NCBI RefSeq assembly: GCF_900323545.1 | Contig: NZ_OOHN01000008.1 | Location: 701,941 to 765,940, forward strand | Direction of reading: 5' to 3' | DNA: 64,000 nucleotides | Source of the DNA: Actinomyces sp. Marseille-P3109 | GTDB taxonomy: Bacteria; Actinomycetota; Actinomycetes; Actinomycetales; Actinomycetaceae | Shown here: positions 35,663 through 45,440 of the stretch, piece after piece | Position numbering within the stretch: position 1 is the stretch's first letter | Layout: each line of letters starts with the position of its first letter | The notes under the pieces: model-generated | Databases searched by the model: none | Told to the model about the DNA's origin: nothing | What the model saw: the letters and a program-made list of their open reading frames with translations, nothing else | Position numbers and translations under genes: made by a program

Positions 35663-35917
35663 ATGGTGGCAATCGTCAGAACAACCGTGAAGGAGCTGGG
35701 TGCGGCATTGGTTGACGCGCGGCTGTCGGCCGGGCTGACGCAGGAGGAGTTGGCGCGTCGCAGTGGTGTCTCCCGGAAGTGGATCGGCGCAGTGGAAGCC
35801 GGTGGCCGCCCCGGTGCCGAGGTCGGAAAGCTGTTTGCTGTACTTCGAGCGCTGGGGATGGGGGTACAGGTCGCCCCCACTGGGGACCAGCCCGTCCGCC
35901 CGGAGAATGAGGAGTAA
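35663..35917 (+). CDS. XRE-family helix-turn-helix regulator (HipB-like)
   Basis: An 84-residue protein dominated by one HTH_XRE domain: LGAALVDARLSAGLTQEELARRSGVSRKW in consecutive parts, then IGAVEAGGRPGAEVGKLFAVLRALG, the arrangement of HipB antitoxins. No hipA kinase follows; the next 360 bp are noncoding and AT-rich. It may be an orphan antitoxin or a simple regulator. The message is likely leaderless or nearly so. Confidence 0.8.
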   Translation: MVAIVRTTVKELGAALVDARLSAGLTQEELARRSGVSRKWIGAVEAGGRPGAEVGKLFAVLRALGMGVQVAPTGDQPVRPENEE

Positions 35918-36277
35918 CTGCGAAGTCTGGGGCTGCTGTAAATTGACTGACGACTATACCGGCATTGCTGGTTGAGAGCCTCTGATTGGATGGAGTGTGT
36001 CGGTGATGCCTGCTGTCTCAGGTTAGTTTCGCTGGCTTCAGTTCAAGTTGGTGTTCCCAAATTGTAGGCGATTGATCGCTATTCCGTATCGGGATCTCGT
36101 GAGAGAATACAAGGTTCGTGTGACAGTATTCCATCTTCAATGGAGGGCTGGGTGTTGAATTAGGGTGTCGTCGGTGTTGATCTTTCATGGAGGTCGCGGT
36201 GGGTTATGGTGCAGGGGTAATTTGCTTAGCTTACCCTCTTGAGATTAATTAAAGAACCCAGTTAAAGGAGTATTTCG
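35918..36277. other. AT-rich intergenic stretch upstream of the pentapeptide gene
   Basis: No coding frame with protein-like character. It contains GGGTAA/TTACCC (around 36217-36237) and TTAATTAA, and a good ribosome site AAAGGAG at 36264-36270. Base composition is visibly lower in GC than all flanking core genes. Confidence 0.5.
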
Positions 36278-37498
36278 TTGTTGCGACAGGCTCAGGTCCT
36301 CGAATTAGTTAGACATGCATTCCGGGCAGTGTGGGGTCGGGTGAGGCGATTCAAGTTCGTTATTTGCAGGCCTCGGCAATGGAGGTTGTTTGGAACTATT
36401 GTTGTTTGGGTGATTTTGACTGTCTGCGCATTCACCATGTTTGGCTGGGTGTGGGGAAGTGGGTCGTATTTATCTCCGCATCGAATTTTTGTCAACTGGA
36501 CTGGTGATGAACTGCAGACTGAGCCTTTCGAGCGTATTAAGGTTTCCTTGACCATGATTGGCGGTATCGGTGCTGTAGGTTATTTGGTGATCAAATATCG
36601 AGAACGTGCCGGTGTGGAACATGATGAGGCTGATGCCAAGCTTTTGTCTGCGGTTCAACAGCTCGGCAGCGATTCGCCTCAGGTTCGGATCGCAGGCGTC
36701 TATTCTCTGGCGGATTTGGCTGACACCTATGGTAGTTCTTATCATCAGCGTGTTGTCAACATTCTGTGTGGCTATTTGCGTGTTGAACGAGGGTGCTGGA
36801 ATTCTCCTGATGGCGCTGAGGTGCGCACTCGTGAGGAAAAAGACACTTTCGGTCTTTACTATGTAACGAATGATGGTCCGGTGGAATCTACTATTTTGAA
36901 TGTACTTGCGCGCCATCTTCGGAAAGAAAGGATCGATTCAGATTCTCGTCGTCAAGTTAAGCAGGATGTTGCTAACGATCAGTTATGGTGCGACTGTGAG
37001 ATTGACTTACATGGTGCGCATTTCACTGAACAAGTTCACTTCGAGGGAATCACCTGTCGTCGCCTCAATGCTAGTGACGCATATTTTCATAATTCTCTCA
37101 ACATGACGATGTCGATGTTTGCCGGAAATGTCTCATTTTATGGTGCAGTTTTTTCTAAATCTACTTGGTTTTCGAGTTCAAAGTTTCGAGCGTTCGCAAA
37201 TTTCAACAAGGTGACCTTTAGAGACTGTGCAACCTTCTCTAGAGTGTCTTTTGAGGGTGAGGCACGTTTTCGCGGAGTTAGATATGAGGAGGGTGGGCAT
37301 GGAGTTTTTGGGGGAGCGCGTTTTAATGTCTTATATTGGCATACTGATCCCCCGATTTTTGTAGTGGATCCACCGGGTGGCTTTGTCTCAGAGCTTCCTC
37401 CTGGTGCTGGTTGGGCAGATTTTTCTGGTGGATCCACTCTGGAGGTTGATGAGCCAGAGGTGTGGCGTCGCGAAAATAGAATTAGAATATCGGAATAG
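36278..37498 (+). CDS. Membrane protein with pentapeptide-like repeats, apparently acquired
   Basis: A 406-residue protein with an Arg-rich N-terminus, two spans (about residues 38-62 and 88-106), a conserved helical segment (LLSAVQQLGSDSPQVRIAGV, then YSLADLADTY) and from about 240 to 345 a run of A-x-F / F-x4 repeats typical of pentapeptide right-handed beta-helices (HGAHFTEQVHFEG, GAVFSKSTWFSSSKFR). The same architecture occurs in many bacterial proteins of unknown function. The start is TTG 36278, 7 nt after AAAGGAG. Two hand-counted lines give 53% and 38% GC against 63% in a lepA line, with many A/T third bases, so horizontal transfer is likely. It has no enzymatic motif. Confidence 0.75.
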   Translation: MLRQAQVLELVRHAFRAVWGRVRRFKFVICRPRQWRLFGTIVVWVILTVCAFTMFGWVWGSGSYLSPHRIFVNWTGDELQTEPFERIKVSLTMIGGIGAVGYLVIKYRERAGVEHDEADAKLLSAVQQLGSDSPQVRIAGVYSLADLADTYGSSYHQRVVNILCGYLRVERGCWNSPDGAEVRTREEKDTFGLYYVTNDGPVESTILNVLARHLRKERIDSDSRRQVKQDVANDQLWCDCEIDLHGAHFTEQVHFEGITCRRLNASDAYFHNSLNMTMSMFAGNVSFYGAVFSKSTWFSSSKFRAFANFNKVTFRDCATFSRVSFEGEARFRGVRYEEGGHGVFGGARFNVLYWHTDPPIFVVDPPGGFVSELPPGAGWADFSGGSTLEVDEPEVWRRENRIRISE

Positions 37499-37800
37499 GT
37501 TGCAGAGTTGATGTGTATTAAAAAGTTTGAGTACGTATCACACGGTTGCTGTCCGTCGATTGTTTGTAGTCGTGGGTATATTGGCGAAACAAATAGAGAC
37601 CTAATTTTCTGTTGCATAGATAGATAAAACGTGCGCGATTAATAGTGTTGCTTGATGCTATCGGCGGGCCCGAGATCTGCTCTGAGCGGCCGCACCTCAC
37701 ACCGTGGGCGGGCCCGGCGGGCTGGGGCGGCGGGCCGCCGTCGTGGGACACTTGGACCAGACCTACGCCAGTTTTGAGGAAGAGCCAGGAACCGATCTCC
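37499..37800. other. Intergenic stretch before lepA, no gene seen
   Basis: The first 140 bp stay AT-rich like the pentapeptide gene; composition turns GC-rich at about 37.66 kb, marking the right edge of the foreign segment. No tRNA, attachment repeat or transposase remnant is visible at either edge. Confidence 0.5.
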
Positions 37801-39684
37801 GTGTCACCGATCCCCACACCAGAGCAGATGACCAGCGTCCAGCCCGCCGCCACCGAGCAGGCGCGGTTGCGCAACTTCTGCATCATCGCGCACATCGACC
37901 ACGGCAAGTCCACCCTGGCCGACCGCATGCTCCAGGCCACCGGCGTCGTCCAGCCCCGCGATATGCGCGCCCAGTACCTGGACCGCATGGACATCGAGCG
38001 CGAGCGCGGCATCACCATCAAGTCCCAGGCCGTGCGCATGCCCTGGGCCATTGAGGACGGCGACGGCGTCACGCGCGCCTACGCCCTCAACATGATCGAC
38101 ACCCCCGGGCACGTCGACTTCTCCTACGAGGTCAACCGCTCCCTGGCGGCCTGCGAGGGCGCGGTCCTCCTGGTCGACGCCGCCCAGGGCATCCAGGCCC
38201 AGACCCTGGCCAACCTCTACATGGCCATCGAGGGCGACCTGACCATCATCCCGGTCCTCAACAAGATCGACCTGCCCGCCGCGGAGCCGGAGAAGCACGC
38301 CGAGGAGATCGCCTCCCTCATCGGCTGCGACGTCGACGACATCCTCAAGGTCTCCGGCAAGACCGGCCAGGGCGTGCCCGAGCTCCTGGACCGGATCGTC
38401 GAGACCGTCCCGCCCCCGCACGGCGACCCCGGCGCCCCGGCCCGCGCCATGATCTTCGACTCCGTCTACGACACCTACCGCGGCGTGGTCACCTACGTGC
38501 GCGTCGTCGACGGCGCCCTCAAGCCCCGCGAGCGCATCGAGATGCTCTCCACCGGGGCCGTTCACGACCTGCTGGAGATCGGCGTCATCAGCCCTGAGCC
38601 CACGCCGTCGGCCGGCCTGGGGGCCGGCGAGGTCGGCTACCTCATCACCGGGGTCAAGGACGTGCGCCAGTCCAAGGTCGGTGACACGGTCACCTCCGCC
38701 GCGGCCCCGGCCGCCGAGCCGCTGTCGGGCTACCAGGACCCCAAGCCCATGGTCTTCTCCGGCCTGTTCCCGGTGGACGGCTCGGACTTCCCGGCCCTGC
38801 GTGACGCCCTGGACAAGCTCAAGCTCAACGACGCCGCCCTGACCTACGAGCCGGAGACCTCGGTGGCCCTGGGCTTCGGCTTCCGCTGCGGCTACCTGGG
38901 CCTGCTGCACCTGGAGATCATTCGCGAGCGCCTGGAGCGCGAGTTCAACCTGGACATCATCTCCACCGCCCCCTCCGTGGTCTACGAGGTGACCATGGAG
39001 GACCGCACCACGCACACGGTGACCAACCCCAGCGAGTTCCCCGAGGGGAAGGTCGCTTCCGTCTCCGAGCCGGTCGTGCGGGCCACGATTCTGACCCCCA
39101 GCGAGTTCGTGGGCACGGTCATGGAGCTGTGCCAGTCGCGCCGCGGCACCATGCAGGGCATGGACTACCTCTCCGAGTCCCGCGTGGAGATGCACTACGT
39201 GCTGCCGCTGGCGGAGATCGTCTTCGACTTCTTCGACGCCCTGAAGTCGCGCACCCGCGGTTACGCCTCCCTGGACTACGAGATGGACGGCTCCCAGGAC
39301 GCCAACCTGGTCAAGGTCGACATCCTGCTCAACGGGGACAAGGTGGACGCCTTCAGCGCCATCGTCCACCGCGACTCGGCCTACTCCTACGGCGTCATGA
39401 TGACCAAGCGTCTCAAGGACCTCATCCCGCGCCAGCAGTTCGAGGTGCCCGTGCAGGCGGCGATCGGCACCCGGGTCATCGCCCGCGAGACCATCCGGGC
39501 CCTGCGCAAGGACATGCTCGCCAAGTGCTACGGCGGCGACATCACCCGTAAGCGCAAGCTGTTGGAGAAGCAGAAGGAGGGCAAGAAGCGCATGAAGGCC
39601 ATCGGTCGGGTCGAGGTCCCCCAGGAGGCCTTCATCGCGGCCCTCGGCGCGGACACGCCCACCGGTGCCAAGCCCGGCAAGTAG
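37801..39684 (+). CDS. lepA: Elongation factor 4 (LepA), ribosome back-translocase
   Basis: A 627-residue translational GTPase. G1 [10 protein letters not shown]2 [10 protein letters not shown]3 DTPGH, G4 NKIDLP and G5 SGKTG are present; the LepA-specific C-terminal domain ends in [20 protein letters not shown]. It binds stalled ribosomes in the cytosol or at the membrane. Start GTG 37801 is preferred (AGGAA at 9 nt), with ATG 37828 as an alternative giving 618 residues. Longer upstream reading is open but has no start signal. Confidence 0.97.
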   Translation: MSPIPTPEQMTSVQPAATEQARLRNFCIIAHIDHGKSTLADRMLQATGVVQPRDMRAQYLDRMDIERERGITIKSQAVRMPWAIEDGDGVTRAYALNMIDTPGHVDFSYEVNRSLAACEGAVLLVDAAQGIQAQTLANLYMAIEGDLTIIPVLNKIDLPAAEPEKHAEEIASLIGCDVDDILKVSGKTGQGVPELLDRIVETVPPPHGDPGAPARAMIFDSVYDTYRGVVTYVRVVDGALKPRERIEMLSTGAVHDLLEIGVISPEPTPSAGLGAGEVGYLITGVKDVRQSKVGDTVTSAAAPAAEPLSGYQDPKPMVFSGLFPVDGSDFPALRDALDKLKLNDAALTYEPETSVALGFGFRCGYLGLLHLEIIRERLEREFNLDIISTAPSVVYEVTMEDRTTHTVTNPSEFPEGKVASVSEPVVRATILTPSEFVGTVMELCQSRRGTMQGMDYLSESRVEMHYVLPLAEIVFDFFDALKSRTRGYASLDYEMDGSQDANLVKVDILLNGDKVDAFSAIVHRDSAYSYGVMMTKRLKDLIPRQQFEVPVQAAIGTRVIARETIRALRKDMLAKCYGGDITRKRKLLEKQKEGKKRMKAIGRVEVPQEAFIAALGADTPTGAKPGK

Positions 39685-39761
39685 CGGCGAGCGGCAGGCA
39701 GGTACGGGCACAGGACGACTCAAGGCAAGGACGTGCGGACCAGGGAAGGATGGGTACCGAC

Positions 39762-40586
39762 ATGGCTGAGATGGCAGGGAAGAACACGGAGAGCACGGTC
39801 GAGTTGGCATTGAGCGACGACGGTTCCGGCCTGGTCCTCACCCGCGAGCTGGCACGGGTCCTGGGCGAGCCGCACGCCGGCGCCGACGGCCGTCACCATG
39901 ACGAACCCTCCCCGTTCCACGACGGCGACCTGGTGGGAACCGTCAGCGCCGTGTGCGCCGTCCGGCGGCTGCGGCCCGACGCCGGCCCTGCGGGCGTCTC
40001 AGCGATCCACAAGGGCGCCGTCGACGGCCCGGTCGAGGTCGGCCGGACCGGGATCGTCACTGATGAGCACGGGGATCGCGCCCACCACGGCGGCACTGAC
40101 AAGGCCCTCTACGTCATGAGCGCCGCTGAGCAGCGCCACTGGTCGCAGGTCCTGGGCGGTATCGAGCCGGGCTGGCTGGGGGAGAACCTCCTCATCGAGG
40201 GTGATATCGACGACGTTGAGATCGGCGCGATCCTGTCCATCGGCGACCCGGCCGCCGGAGGAGTGCGGGTCAGGGTGACCGGTGTGCGCAACCCGTGCGC
40301 CACCTTCGCCCGCGGCGTCGGCAGGGCGGACTGGGTGGAGGTCTTCTCCGCGCGCAACCGGGTGGGCGTCTACCTGGCGGTACTCGCCGAGGGCGTGGTG
40401 AAGGTCGGCGACGAGGTGCGTGTGGTCGCCTCCCCGGGCCACCGGGTCACCTGCCGGCGCTGGTTCGCCCACCACGACCCGCGCGACGCCCAGGGGCTGC
40501 TCAACTCCGAGATCTTCGGCAACTGCGTCATCGCGCCCTTCACCAAGAAGTACGTGCGCGCTGCCGCCCACGAGCAGGTCGGCTGA
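39762..40586 (+). CDS. MOSC-domain protein
   Basis: A 274-residue protein with a Asp/Glu/His-rich N-terminal segment and a MOSC domain: HKGAVDGPVEVGRTGIVTDE, HHGGTDKALYVM, WLGENLLIEG and the conserved cysteine in GVRNPCATFARG. MOSC domains carry sulfur or molybdenum-cofactor ligands in detoxifying reductases and YiiM-like proteins. ATG 39762 is chosen (GGGAAGG 12 nt upstream); ATG 39750 directly abuts that ribosome site and is less likely. Between lepA and trmB, same strand. Confidence 0.88.
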   Translation: MAEMAGKNTESTVELALSDDGSGLVLTRELARVLGEPHAGADGRHHDEPSPFHDGDLVGTVSAVCAVRRLRPDAGPAGVSAIHKGAVDGPVEVGRTGIVTDEHGDRAHHGGTDKALYVMSAAEQRHWSQVLGGIEPGWLGENLLIEGDIDDVEIGAILSIGDPAAGGVRVRVTGVRNPCATFARGVGRADWVEVFSARNRVGVYLAVLAEGVVKVGDEVRVVASPGHRVTCRRWFAHHDPRDAQGLLNSEIFGNCVIAPFTKKYVRAAAHEQVG

Positions 40587-40661
40587 CGGTGCTGCTCAGC
40601 ACCGGACGGCACCAGGCCGACGGTATCGAGACGTCACAGAAGTAAAGGACCCAAGGCCCGT

Positions 40662-41672
40662 ATGGCTCAGCACCACCCGCCCCGCTCCCACGCCATCCAC
40701 TCGCGGGTGCGCTCCTTCTCACGCGCCGGCGGCAGGCTGCGCCCCCTCCAGGCCGAGGCCCTGGCCGAGCTTGGCCCCCGCTACGTCGTCAACGTGCCAC
40801 GCGCCGACGCCGTACGCACCGTGTCCCCGAGCTTCCGCCTCGAGCCGGACCGGCTCTTCGGGCACGTGGGTCAGGTGCGGCCGCTGATCGTCGAGGTCGG
40901 CTCGGGCAGCGGCGAGGCGCTGCTGGCTCACGCGGCCGCCCACCCGGGTGCGGACTACCTGGCGGTGGAGGTCTGGGAGACCGCGATCGCCCGGCTGGTG
41001 ACCTCGATCCACCGTCAGGGCCTGCACAACGTGCGTGTCGTTCCCGCCGACGCCTCCCAGCTGCTGGCCACGGCCCTGCCGGTGTCCTGCGCCAGCGAGG
41101 TGTGGGTGTTCTTCCCCGACCCCTGGCGCAAGCCCCGTCACCGCAAGCGCCGCCTGGTGACCACTGCGTTCGCCGATTCGGTGGCGCGGGTACTGCGTCC
41201 CGGCGGCGTGTGGCGCCTGGCCACCGACTGGGCCGACTACGCCTGGCAGATGCGCGACGTCATAGAGGACGTGGCGGCGCTGCCCACCGGCCTGCGGCCT
41301 GACGCGACCCTGCCCTACTTCCGGCACGACGACGCCGGCGCCCGCCCCGACCTGGGGGTCGAGACCGCCGAGGAGGGGAGCCTGGGCAACGGTCTGGACC
41401 CGGGGTCCCCGGCGGGCGTGCGCGGTGGCTGGTCGCCTCGCTACGAGGGACGAGTCATGACCCGCTTCGAGCAGCGGGGGCTGGATGCCGGGCGCACGAT
41501 CCGTGACCTGACCGCCGTGCGTACCGAGGTGGCCTGGATCCCCGAACGGGGCGCCTCCATGCTGGAGCGGCTGGAGGCGGAGGGGCAGGCCTGGGACCAC
41601 CTGGAGTCCCAGCCCTGGCGCCTGCAAGAGGGCCGAGGCGACGGCCTGCTCCACCCGGCGGACCGGCCGTGA
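40662..41672 (+). CDS. trmB: tRNA (guanine-N7-)-methyltransferase
   Basis: A 336-residue SAM-dependent enzyme making m7G46 in tRNA. Motifs: IVEVGSGSGEALLAHA (SAM-binding), YLAVEVWETAIARL, VWVFFPDPWRKPRHRKRRLV (the TrmB-diagnostic PDPW.K.RH.KRR) and LATDWADYAWQM. It is about 100 residues longer than E. coli TrmB through a C-terminal insert near residues 220-260. Its TGA overlaps the start of the next gene by 4 bp (GTGA). Confidence 0.95.
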   Translation: MAQHHPPRSHAIHSRVRSFSRAGGRLRPLQAEALAELGPRYVVNVPRADAVRTVSPSFRLEPDRLFGHVGQVRPLIVEVGSGSGEALLAHAAAHPGADYLAVEVWETAIARLVTSIHRQGLHNVRVVPADASQLLATALPVSCASEVWVFFPDPWRKPRHRKRRLVTTAFADSVARVLRPGGVWRLATDWADYAWQMRDVIEDVAALPTGLRPDATLPYFRHDDAGARPDLGVETAEEGSLGNGLDPGSPAGVRGGWSPRYEGRVMTRFEQRGLDAGRTIRDLTAVRTEVAWIPERGASMLERLEAEGQAWDHLESQPWRLQEGRGDGLLHPADRP

Positions 41673-42982
41673 GCGCAGCCGCCAGGCTGCCCCGCCGTGC
41701 CTGGCTCATGCTCATCGTCGTCGGCTTCCTCGGGTTCTGCGCGGTGCTACGGGCGCCGGTCGGCGTCATCCCGCCCTTGTTGACGCGCCTGGGGCGGGAC
41801 CTGGGCATGGGGGAGGTGGCACGCGGTGCGCTGACCTCGGTGCCCATCCTGTGCTTCGGACTGCTCACCCCGGTGGCCTCGCTCGTAGTGCGTCGTCTCG
41901 GCGTTAACACCGCAGGCCTGCTCACCCTCGGAATGGCTCTGGCCGGGGCGCTGCTGCGCTCGGCCGGAACGACCTGGGCGGCCTTCGCCGGAACCGTCAT
42001 CATCGGGGCGGGTCTGACGGTGGGCAACCTGGTGGCTCCCATGGTCATCGGCCGCGACTTCTGGCACCGCACGGCGCTGATGACCGGCCTGTACTCCTCC
42101 ACCTGCAACGTCATCGTCACCGCCGCCACCGCCCTGGCCGTGCCTCTCGCACTCGTCATCGGCTGGCAGGGCTCGGCCGCGGCCTGGACCGCGGTCCCGG
42201 TCCTGCTGGCCGGCGCCATGTGGCTGTGGGTCTTCCCTCCCGGCAGCCAGACACCCCGGCAGCGCCTGCGGGAGCGATCGGGCATGTCCTCCTGGGTGAC
42301 GGAGAGAGCCCTGGTCCGTCCGACGTCGTCCGGCCCCGCCGTCTGGAGACGCCCCCTGACCTGGGTGATGGCCGTGGCCTTCGCCGCCCAGACCTTCTCC
42401 TACTACGCGATCGCGGGATGGCTGCCCACGGCCCTGGTCGACGAGCTCGCCATGAGCGAGGCCGGCGCGGGCGTGGCCGCCTCCGTGTTCTCCCTGCTGG
42501 GAATCGTGGGGCCCCTGCTGGTCCCGGTGATGTTCGAGGCACTGCGGTGGCCGGCCGGCCGGGTACTCGGTGTCATCTGCGCCTGCTGGTTGACGCTGCC
42601 GATCTGCCTCGCGGTGGCTCCCGGCTACTGGCTGGTGCCCTGCATGCTCTCCGGCATCGCGCAGGGAGCATTCTTCGCCGCCCTGTTCACCTTGGTCATC
42701 CGCCGCTCGGAATCGGTCGACGAGAACCGTCGGACCACCGCTGTCATCCAGACAACCGGCTACTGCGTGGCCGCGGTGGGACCCGTGGTGATGGGCTGGG
42801 TCCATGAGCACAGCGGGGGCTGGGTGGCCCCTTTCGCCATGGTGACGGGGGTTCTGGTGCTTATGACCGTGTGCGCCCAGATCGCGGCCCGCACGGGCGA
42901 GCCCGCCAGAGGTGAGCGAGTCGTCCCGGCCAGTGTCCTGGAGGACGACGAGCAGACCAGCGCTCAAGGCGGCGCAGCATGA
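41669..42982 (+). CDS. Major facilitator transporter, CynX/NimT type
   Basis: A 437-residue MFS permease with 12 predicted spans. The N-terminal RAPVGVIPPLLTRLGRDLGM segment, with its GVIPPLL loop, is typical of the cyanate/2-nitroimidazole (CynX/NimT) group. Substrate not known. GTG 41669 overlaps the trmB stop; its own TGA overlaps the hemW ATG (ATGA), so trmB-MFS-hemW form a tightly coupled unit. Confidence 0.85.
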   Translation: MSAAARLPRRAWLMLIVVGFLGFCAVLRAPVGVIPPLLTRLGRDLGMGEVARGALTSVPILCFGLLTPVASLVVRRLGVNTAGLLTLGMALAGALLRSAGTTWAAFAGTVIIGAGLTVGNLVAPMVIGRDFWHRTALMTGLYSSTCNVIVTAATALAVPLALVIGWQGSAAAWTAVPVLLAGAMWLWVFPPGSQTPRQRLRERSGMSSWVTERALVRPTSSGPAVWRRPLTWVMAVAFAAQTFSYYAIAGWLPTALVDELAMSEAGAGVAASVFSLLGIVGPLLVPVMFEALRWPAGRVLGVICACWLTLPICLAVAPGYWLVPCMLSGIAQGAFFAALFTLVIRRSESVDENRRTTAVIQTTGYCVAAVGPVVMGWVHEHSGGWVAPFAMVTGVLVLMTVCAQIAARTGEPARGERVVPASVLEDDEQTSAQGGAA

Positions 42983-44253
42983 GCCCGGCCCAGCCGGTGG
43001 GCGAGCCCCTGCCGGGAGTCGGGGAGCTGCCGCAGCCGGTGGCCGCGCCCGCGCCGGACGGGAGCGAGCGCCCGTTCTCGGTGTACCTGCACGTGCCCTA
43101 CTGCCGGGTGCGCTGTGGCTACTGCGACTTCAACACTTACACGAACCTGACCATGGGGCAGGGCGCCTCGGCCGAGGACTTCGTGGGCACGCTCACCGGC
43201 GAGCTGCGCGCTGCACGCAGCGCCATGGACTCTGCGGGCCTGCCCGTGCGCCCGGCCCAGACCGTCTTCGTGGGTGGGGGAACACCCACCATGCTGCCCG
43301 CCTGCGACCTGGCGACCATGCTGGAGCTGGTGCGCGAGTGCTTCGGCCTCGCACCGGACGCGGAGGTGACCACGGAGGCCAATCCGGACTCCGTGGACGA
43401 GGCGGGGCTGGCGGCCCTCGCGGAAGGTGGCTTCACCCGGGTCTCCTTCGGGATGCAGTCGGCCGTACCCCACGTGCTGAAGGTCCTGGAGCGCACCCAC
43501 GAGCCCGCCCGGGTGCCCCGCGTGGTGGAGTGGGCGCGGCGGGCGGGCCTGAGTACCTCCCTGGACCTCATCTACGGGGCACCGGGGGAGTCGCTGGAGG
43601 ACTGGCAGCGCTCCCTGGACGCGGTCACCCGGATCGGCCCGGACCACGTGAGCGCCTACGCCCTGGTCATCGAGGAGGGCACCAGGATGTGGGGGCAGGT
43701 CCGCCGCGGCGAGCTGCCGATGCCCGAGGACGACGACGAGGCCACCAAGTACGAGATGGCCGATGCCGCCCTGCGCCAGGCCGGCTACGAGTGGTACGAG
43801 ATCTCCAACTGGGCGCGCCCGGGCGCCGAGTGCCGCCACAACCAGGCCTACTGGCTCGACTGGGACTGGTGGGGCGCCGGACCCGGAGCCCACTCCCACC
43901 TGGGCGACGTGCGCCTGTGGAACACCAAGCACCCGGTCGCCTGGGCCGGGCAGATCGCCACCGGCCACCTGCCCGTGGCCGGGCACGAGGTCATCGACGC
44001 CGACTCCCGTGAGCTGGAGCGGATCATGCTGGGCATCCGTCTGCGCGAGGGCATCGAGCTGGCGAGCCTCAGCGGCCCGTCGGGCGGCGTGCTCGACGAC
44101 GTCGGAGCCACCCCGCCGCACCTGGTGCCCGTGGTGGCCGGCCTCGTGGCCGATGGGTTGCTCGACGCCGGCGCGGCCATGAGGGGGCGGGCGGCCCTCA
44201 CCCTGCGCGGCCGCCTCATGGCCGATACCGTCACCCGCGCCCTGACCCAGTGA
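42979..44253 (+). CDS. hemW: HemW-type radical SAM protein (heme chaperone, coproporphyrinogen oxidase-like)
   Basis: A 424-residue radical SAM enzyme. The iron-sulfur motif CRVRCGYC (CxxxCxxC) lies in VYLHVPYC..., followed by VFVGGGTPTML, EANPDSV and SMDLIYG-like TSLDLIYGAPGE. The HemN-specific catalytic residues are replaced as in HemW. HemW inserts heme into respiratory enzymes rather than oxidising coproporphyrinogen. In many actinobacteria it lies between lepA and hrcA as here. Confidence 0.94.
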   Translation: MSPAQPVGEPLPGVGELPQPVAAPAPDGSERPFSVYLHVPYCRVRCGYCDFNTYTNLTMGQGASAEDFVGTLTGELRAARSAMDSAGLPVRPAQTVFVGGGTPTMLPACDLATMLELVRECFGLAPDAEVTTEANPDSVDEAGLAALAEGGFTRVSFGMQSAVPHVLKVLERTHEPARVPRVVEWARRAGLSTSLDLIYGAPGESLEDWQRSLDAVTRIGPDHVSAYALVIEEGTRMWGQVRRGELPMPEDDDEATKYEMADAALRQAGYEWYEISNWARPGAECRHNQAYWLDWDWWGAGPGAHSHLGDVRLWNTKHPVAWAGQIATGHLPVAGHEVIDADSRELERIMLGIRLREGIELASLSGPSGGVLDDVGATPPHLVPVVAGLVADGLLDAGAAMRGRAALTLRGRLMADTVTRALTQ

Positions 44254-44435
44254 GCCTGTGCTCGTCGATCCAAGTGCCGGGTGGATTGAAGGACGTTGCA
44301 TCCACGATCGAAGGAGTCCCTGCCGTGCCGTCCATCTGGCTCAAAAGCAGATGTCGCAGCAGGCGGGGTACTCCCGGCCTCTGTCTCCGTATCAGGATCA
44401 GCCCTCGCACAGCGGTGGGAACCGTTGAAGAGATG

Positions 44436-44469
44436 AAGCCGGACGTCGGATGCCGGCGATGTCCGGCTT
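44436..44469. terminator. Hairpin between hemW and the convergent EVE gene
   Basis: AAGCCGGAC (44436-44444) pairs with GTCCGGCTT (44461-44469), with further pairing inside the 16-nt loop. It ends just before the stop of the minus-strand gene and can serve both directions. Confidence 0.65.
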
Positions 44470-44483
44470 GAGCGCCCTGTCAT

Positions 44484-44942
44484 CTACGGCAGCATCAGAC
44501 GTGTCTGTGAGGGTACAGATGTTTGAGTGCTCTCGTCGTCCGACAGCATGTACTCCTGAATCGCCTGGAACAGCTCAGGCGGCAGCTCCACGTGGCCGAA
44601 GCGTAGCTTTGGTGCTACGTCGCTCCAGCCCGGCAGGGTGCGCAGAACATCAAGCGGCACTTCTCGCGCCGGCGTCTGCCACTCGATGTCGCGTCGATAC
44701 GGGACAAAACCGGGAAACATCTCGTGCTGGTAGACCTCGTCTCCAACGACCACTCCGCAGGCGGTGATCGCCTGGCAGGGCCGGTTCGACCTGAACTCCT
44801 GCTTCGGCGAGTAGTAGAGGAGGTAGTCGCCTCGTCGCATACGTTGAAGTGGTGCCTTCTTGCCGTGGCACAGCTGGCAGAACCCGTCAGCCACGCCCAG
44901 GGCCACATGATCCTTTGAAGCGATGCCAAGCCAGTATCTCAT
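44484..44942 (-). CDS. EVE-domain protein
   Basis: A 152-residue protein of the EVE (PUA-like) family: RYWLGIASKDHVALGVADGF, MRRGDYLLYYSPKQEF, ITACGVVVGDEVYQ and a C-terminal ELPPELFQAIQEYML. EVE domains are base-reader folds found with modified-DNA restriction systems and elsewhere; here no nuclease or methylase is adjacent. ATG 44942 follows AAGGA by 8 nt. The C-terminal 18 residues are polar and variable. Confidence 0.85.
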   Translation of the reverse strand: MRYWLGIASKDHVALGVADGFCQLCHGKKAPLQRMRRGDYLLYYSPKQEFRSNRPCQAITACGVVVGDEVYQHEMFPGFVPYRRDIEWQTPAREVPLDVLRTLPGWSDVAPKLRFGHVELPPELFQAIQEYMLSDDESTQTSVPSQTRLMLP

Positions 44943-45045
44943 CGTGCTGTCCTTCCTGTCGTGTCGGGTTCGGCCTGTACGCCGACGAGTGGCCGGTGTG
45001 GCCGCCAGGGCTCACTCGGCCACTCGCCGGCGTGAACGGCTCTGG

Positions 45046-45417
45046 TCATGACGCCTTCTCGTGAACGGTCATGGCGTAGCCGTCCGGATCGACGAAGGTG
45101 AACGTCAGGCCGAAGGGGCTGGGAGCGGGATCGGCCAGGATTGCTGTTCCTGAGGCCTCGAGCGAGTCGTGCAGCTCCTGAACCGCGTCGCAGTGCAGCC
45201 AGAGTGCCACCCCGAGACCGGGACGGGGAGCCTCAGAGAGATCAACTCCGGGCAGGGGCTCGCGAACCGCGAAGGGGATCGGCGTTGTGGCGAAGAGGAC
45301 GGCGCCAGGAGGTGAGGCCGGGGCACGGCGCAGCCCCAGGGCGTTCTCGTAGAACTCCGCGGAACGCTCGAGGTCGCTCACCTGCAGGGCGATGAAGTCG
45401 GGGCCGGTGACGGTCAT
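45046..45417 (-). CDS. VOC-family (glyoxalase/bleomycin-resistance-like) protein
   Basis: A 123-residue single VOC module, likely a dimer: IALQVSDLERSAEFYENALG at the start and DPDGYAMTVHEK at the end, with a metal-ligand Glu in the usual late position replaced by the VHEK glutamate. Substrate unknown. It is divergent from a MarR regulator and the gap holds a clear palindrome, so it is probably the regulator's target. Confidence 0.87.
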   Translation of the reverse strand: MTVTGPDFIALQVSDLERSAEFYENALGLRRAPASPPGAVLFATTPIPFAVREPLPGVDLSEAPRPGLGVALWLHCDAVQELHDSLEASGTAILADPAPSPFGLTFTFVDPDGYAMTVHEKAS

Positions 45418-45440
45418 GGAGATCTCCTCTCAGACGATGT

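Noticed and set aside
37804..39810. A 668-codon minus-strand open frame opposite lepA
   Set aside because: Low-complexity shadow of the lepA codons; no start signal or domain.
44484..44942. Restriction system around the EVE gene
   Set aside because: Neighbours are hemW, VOC and MarR genes; no nuclease, helicase or methylase is present.
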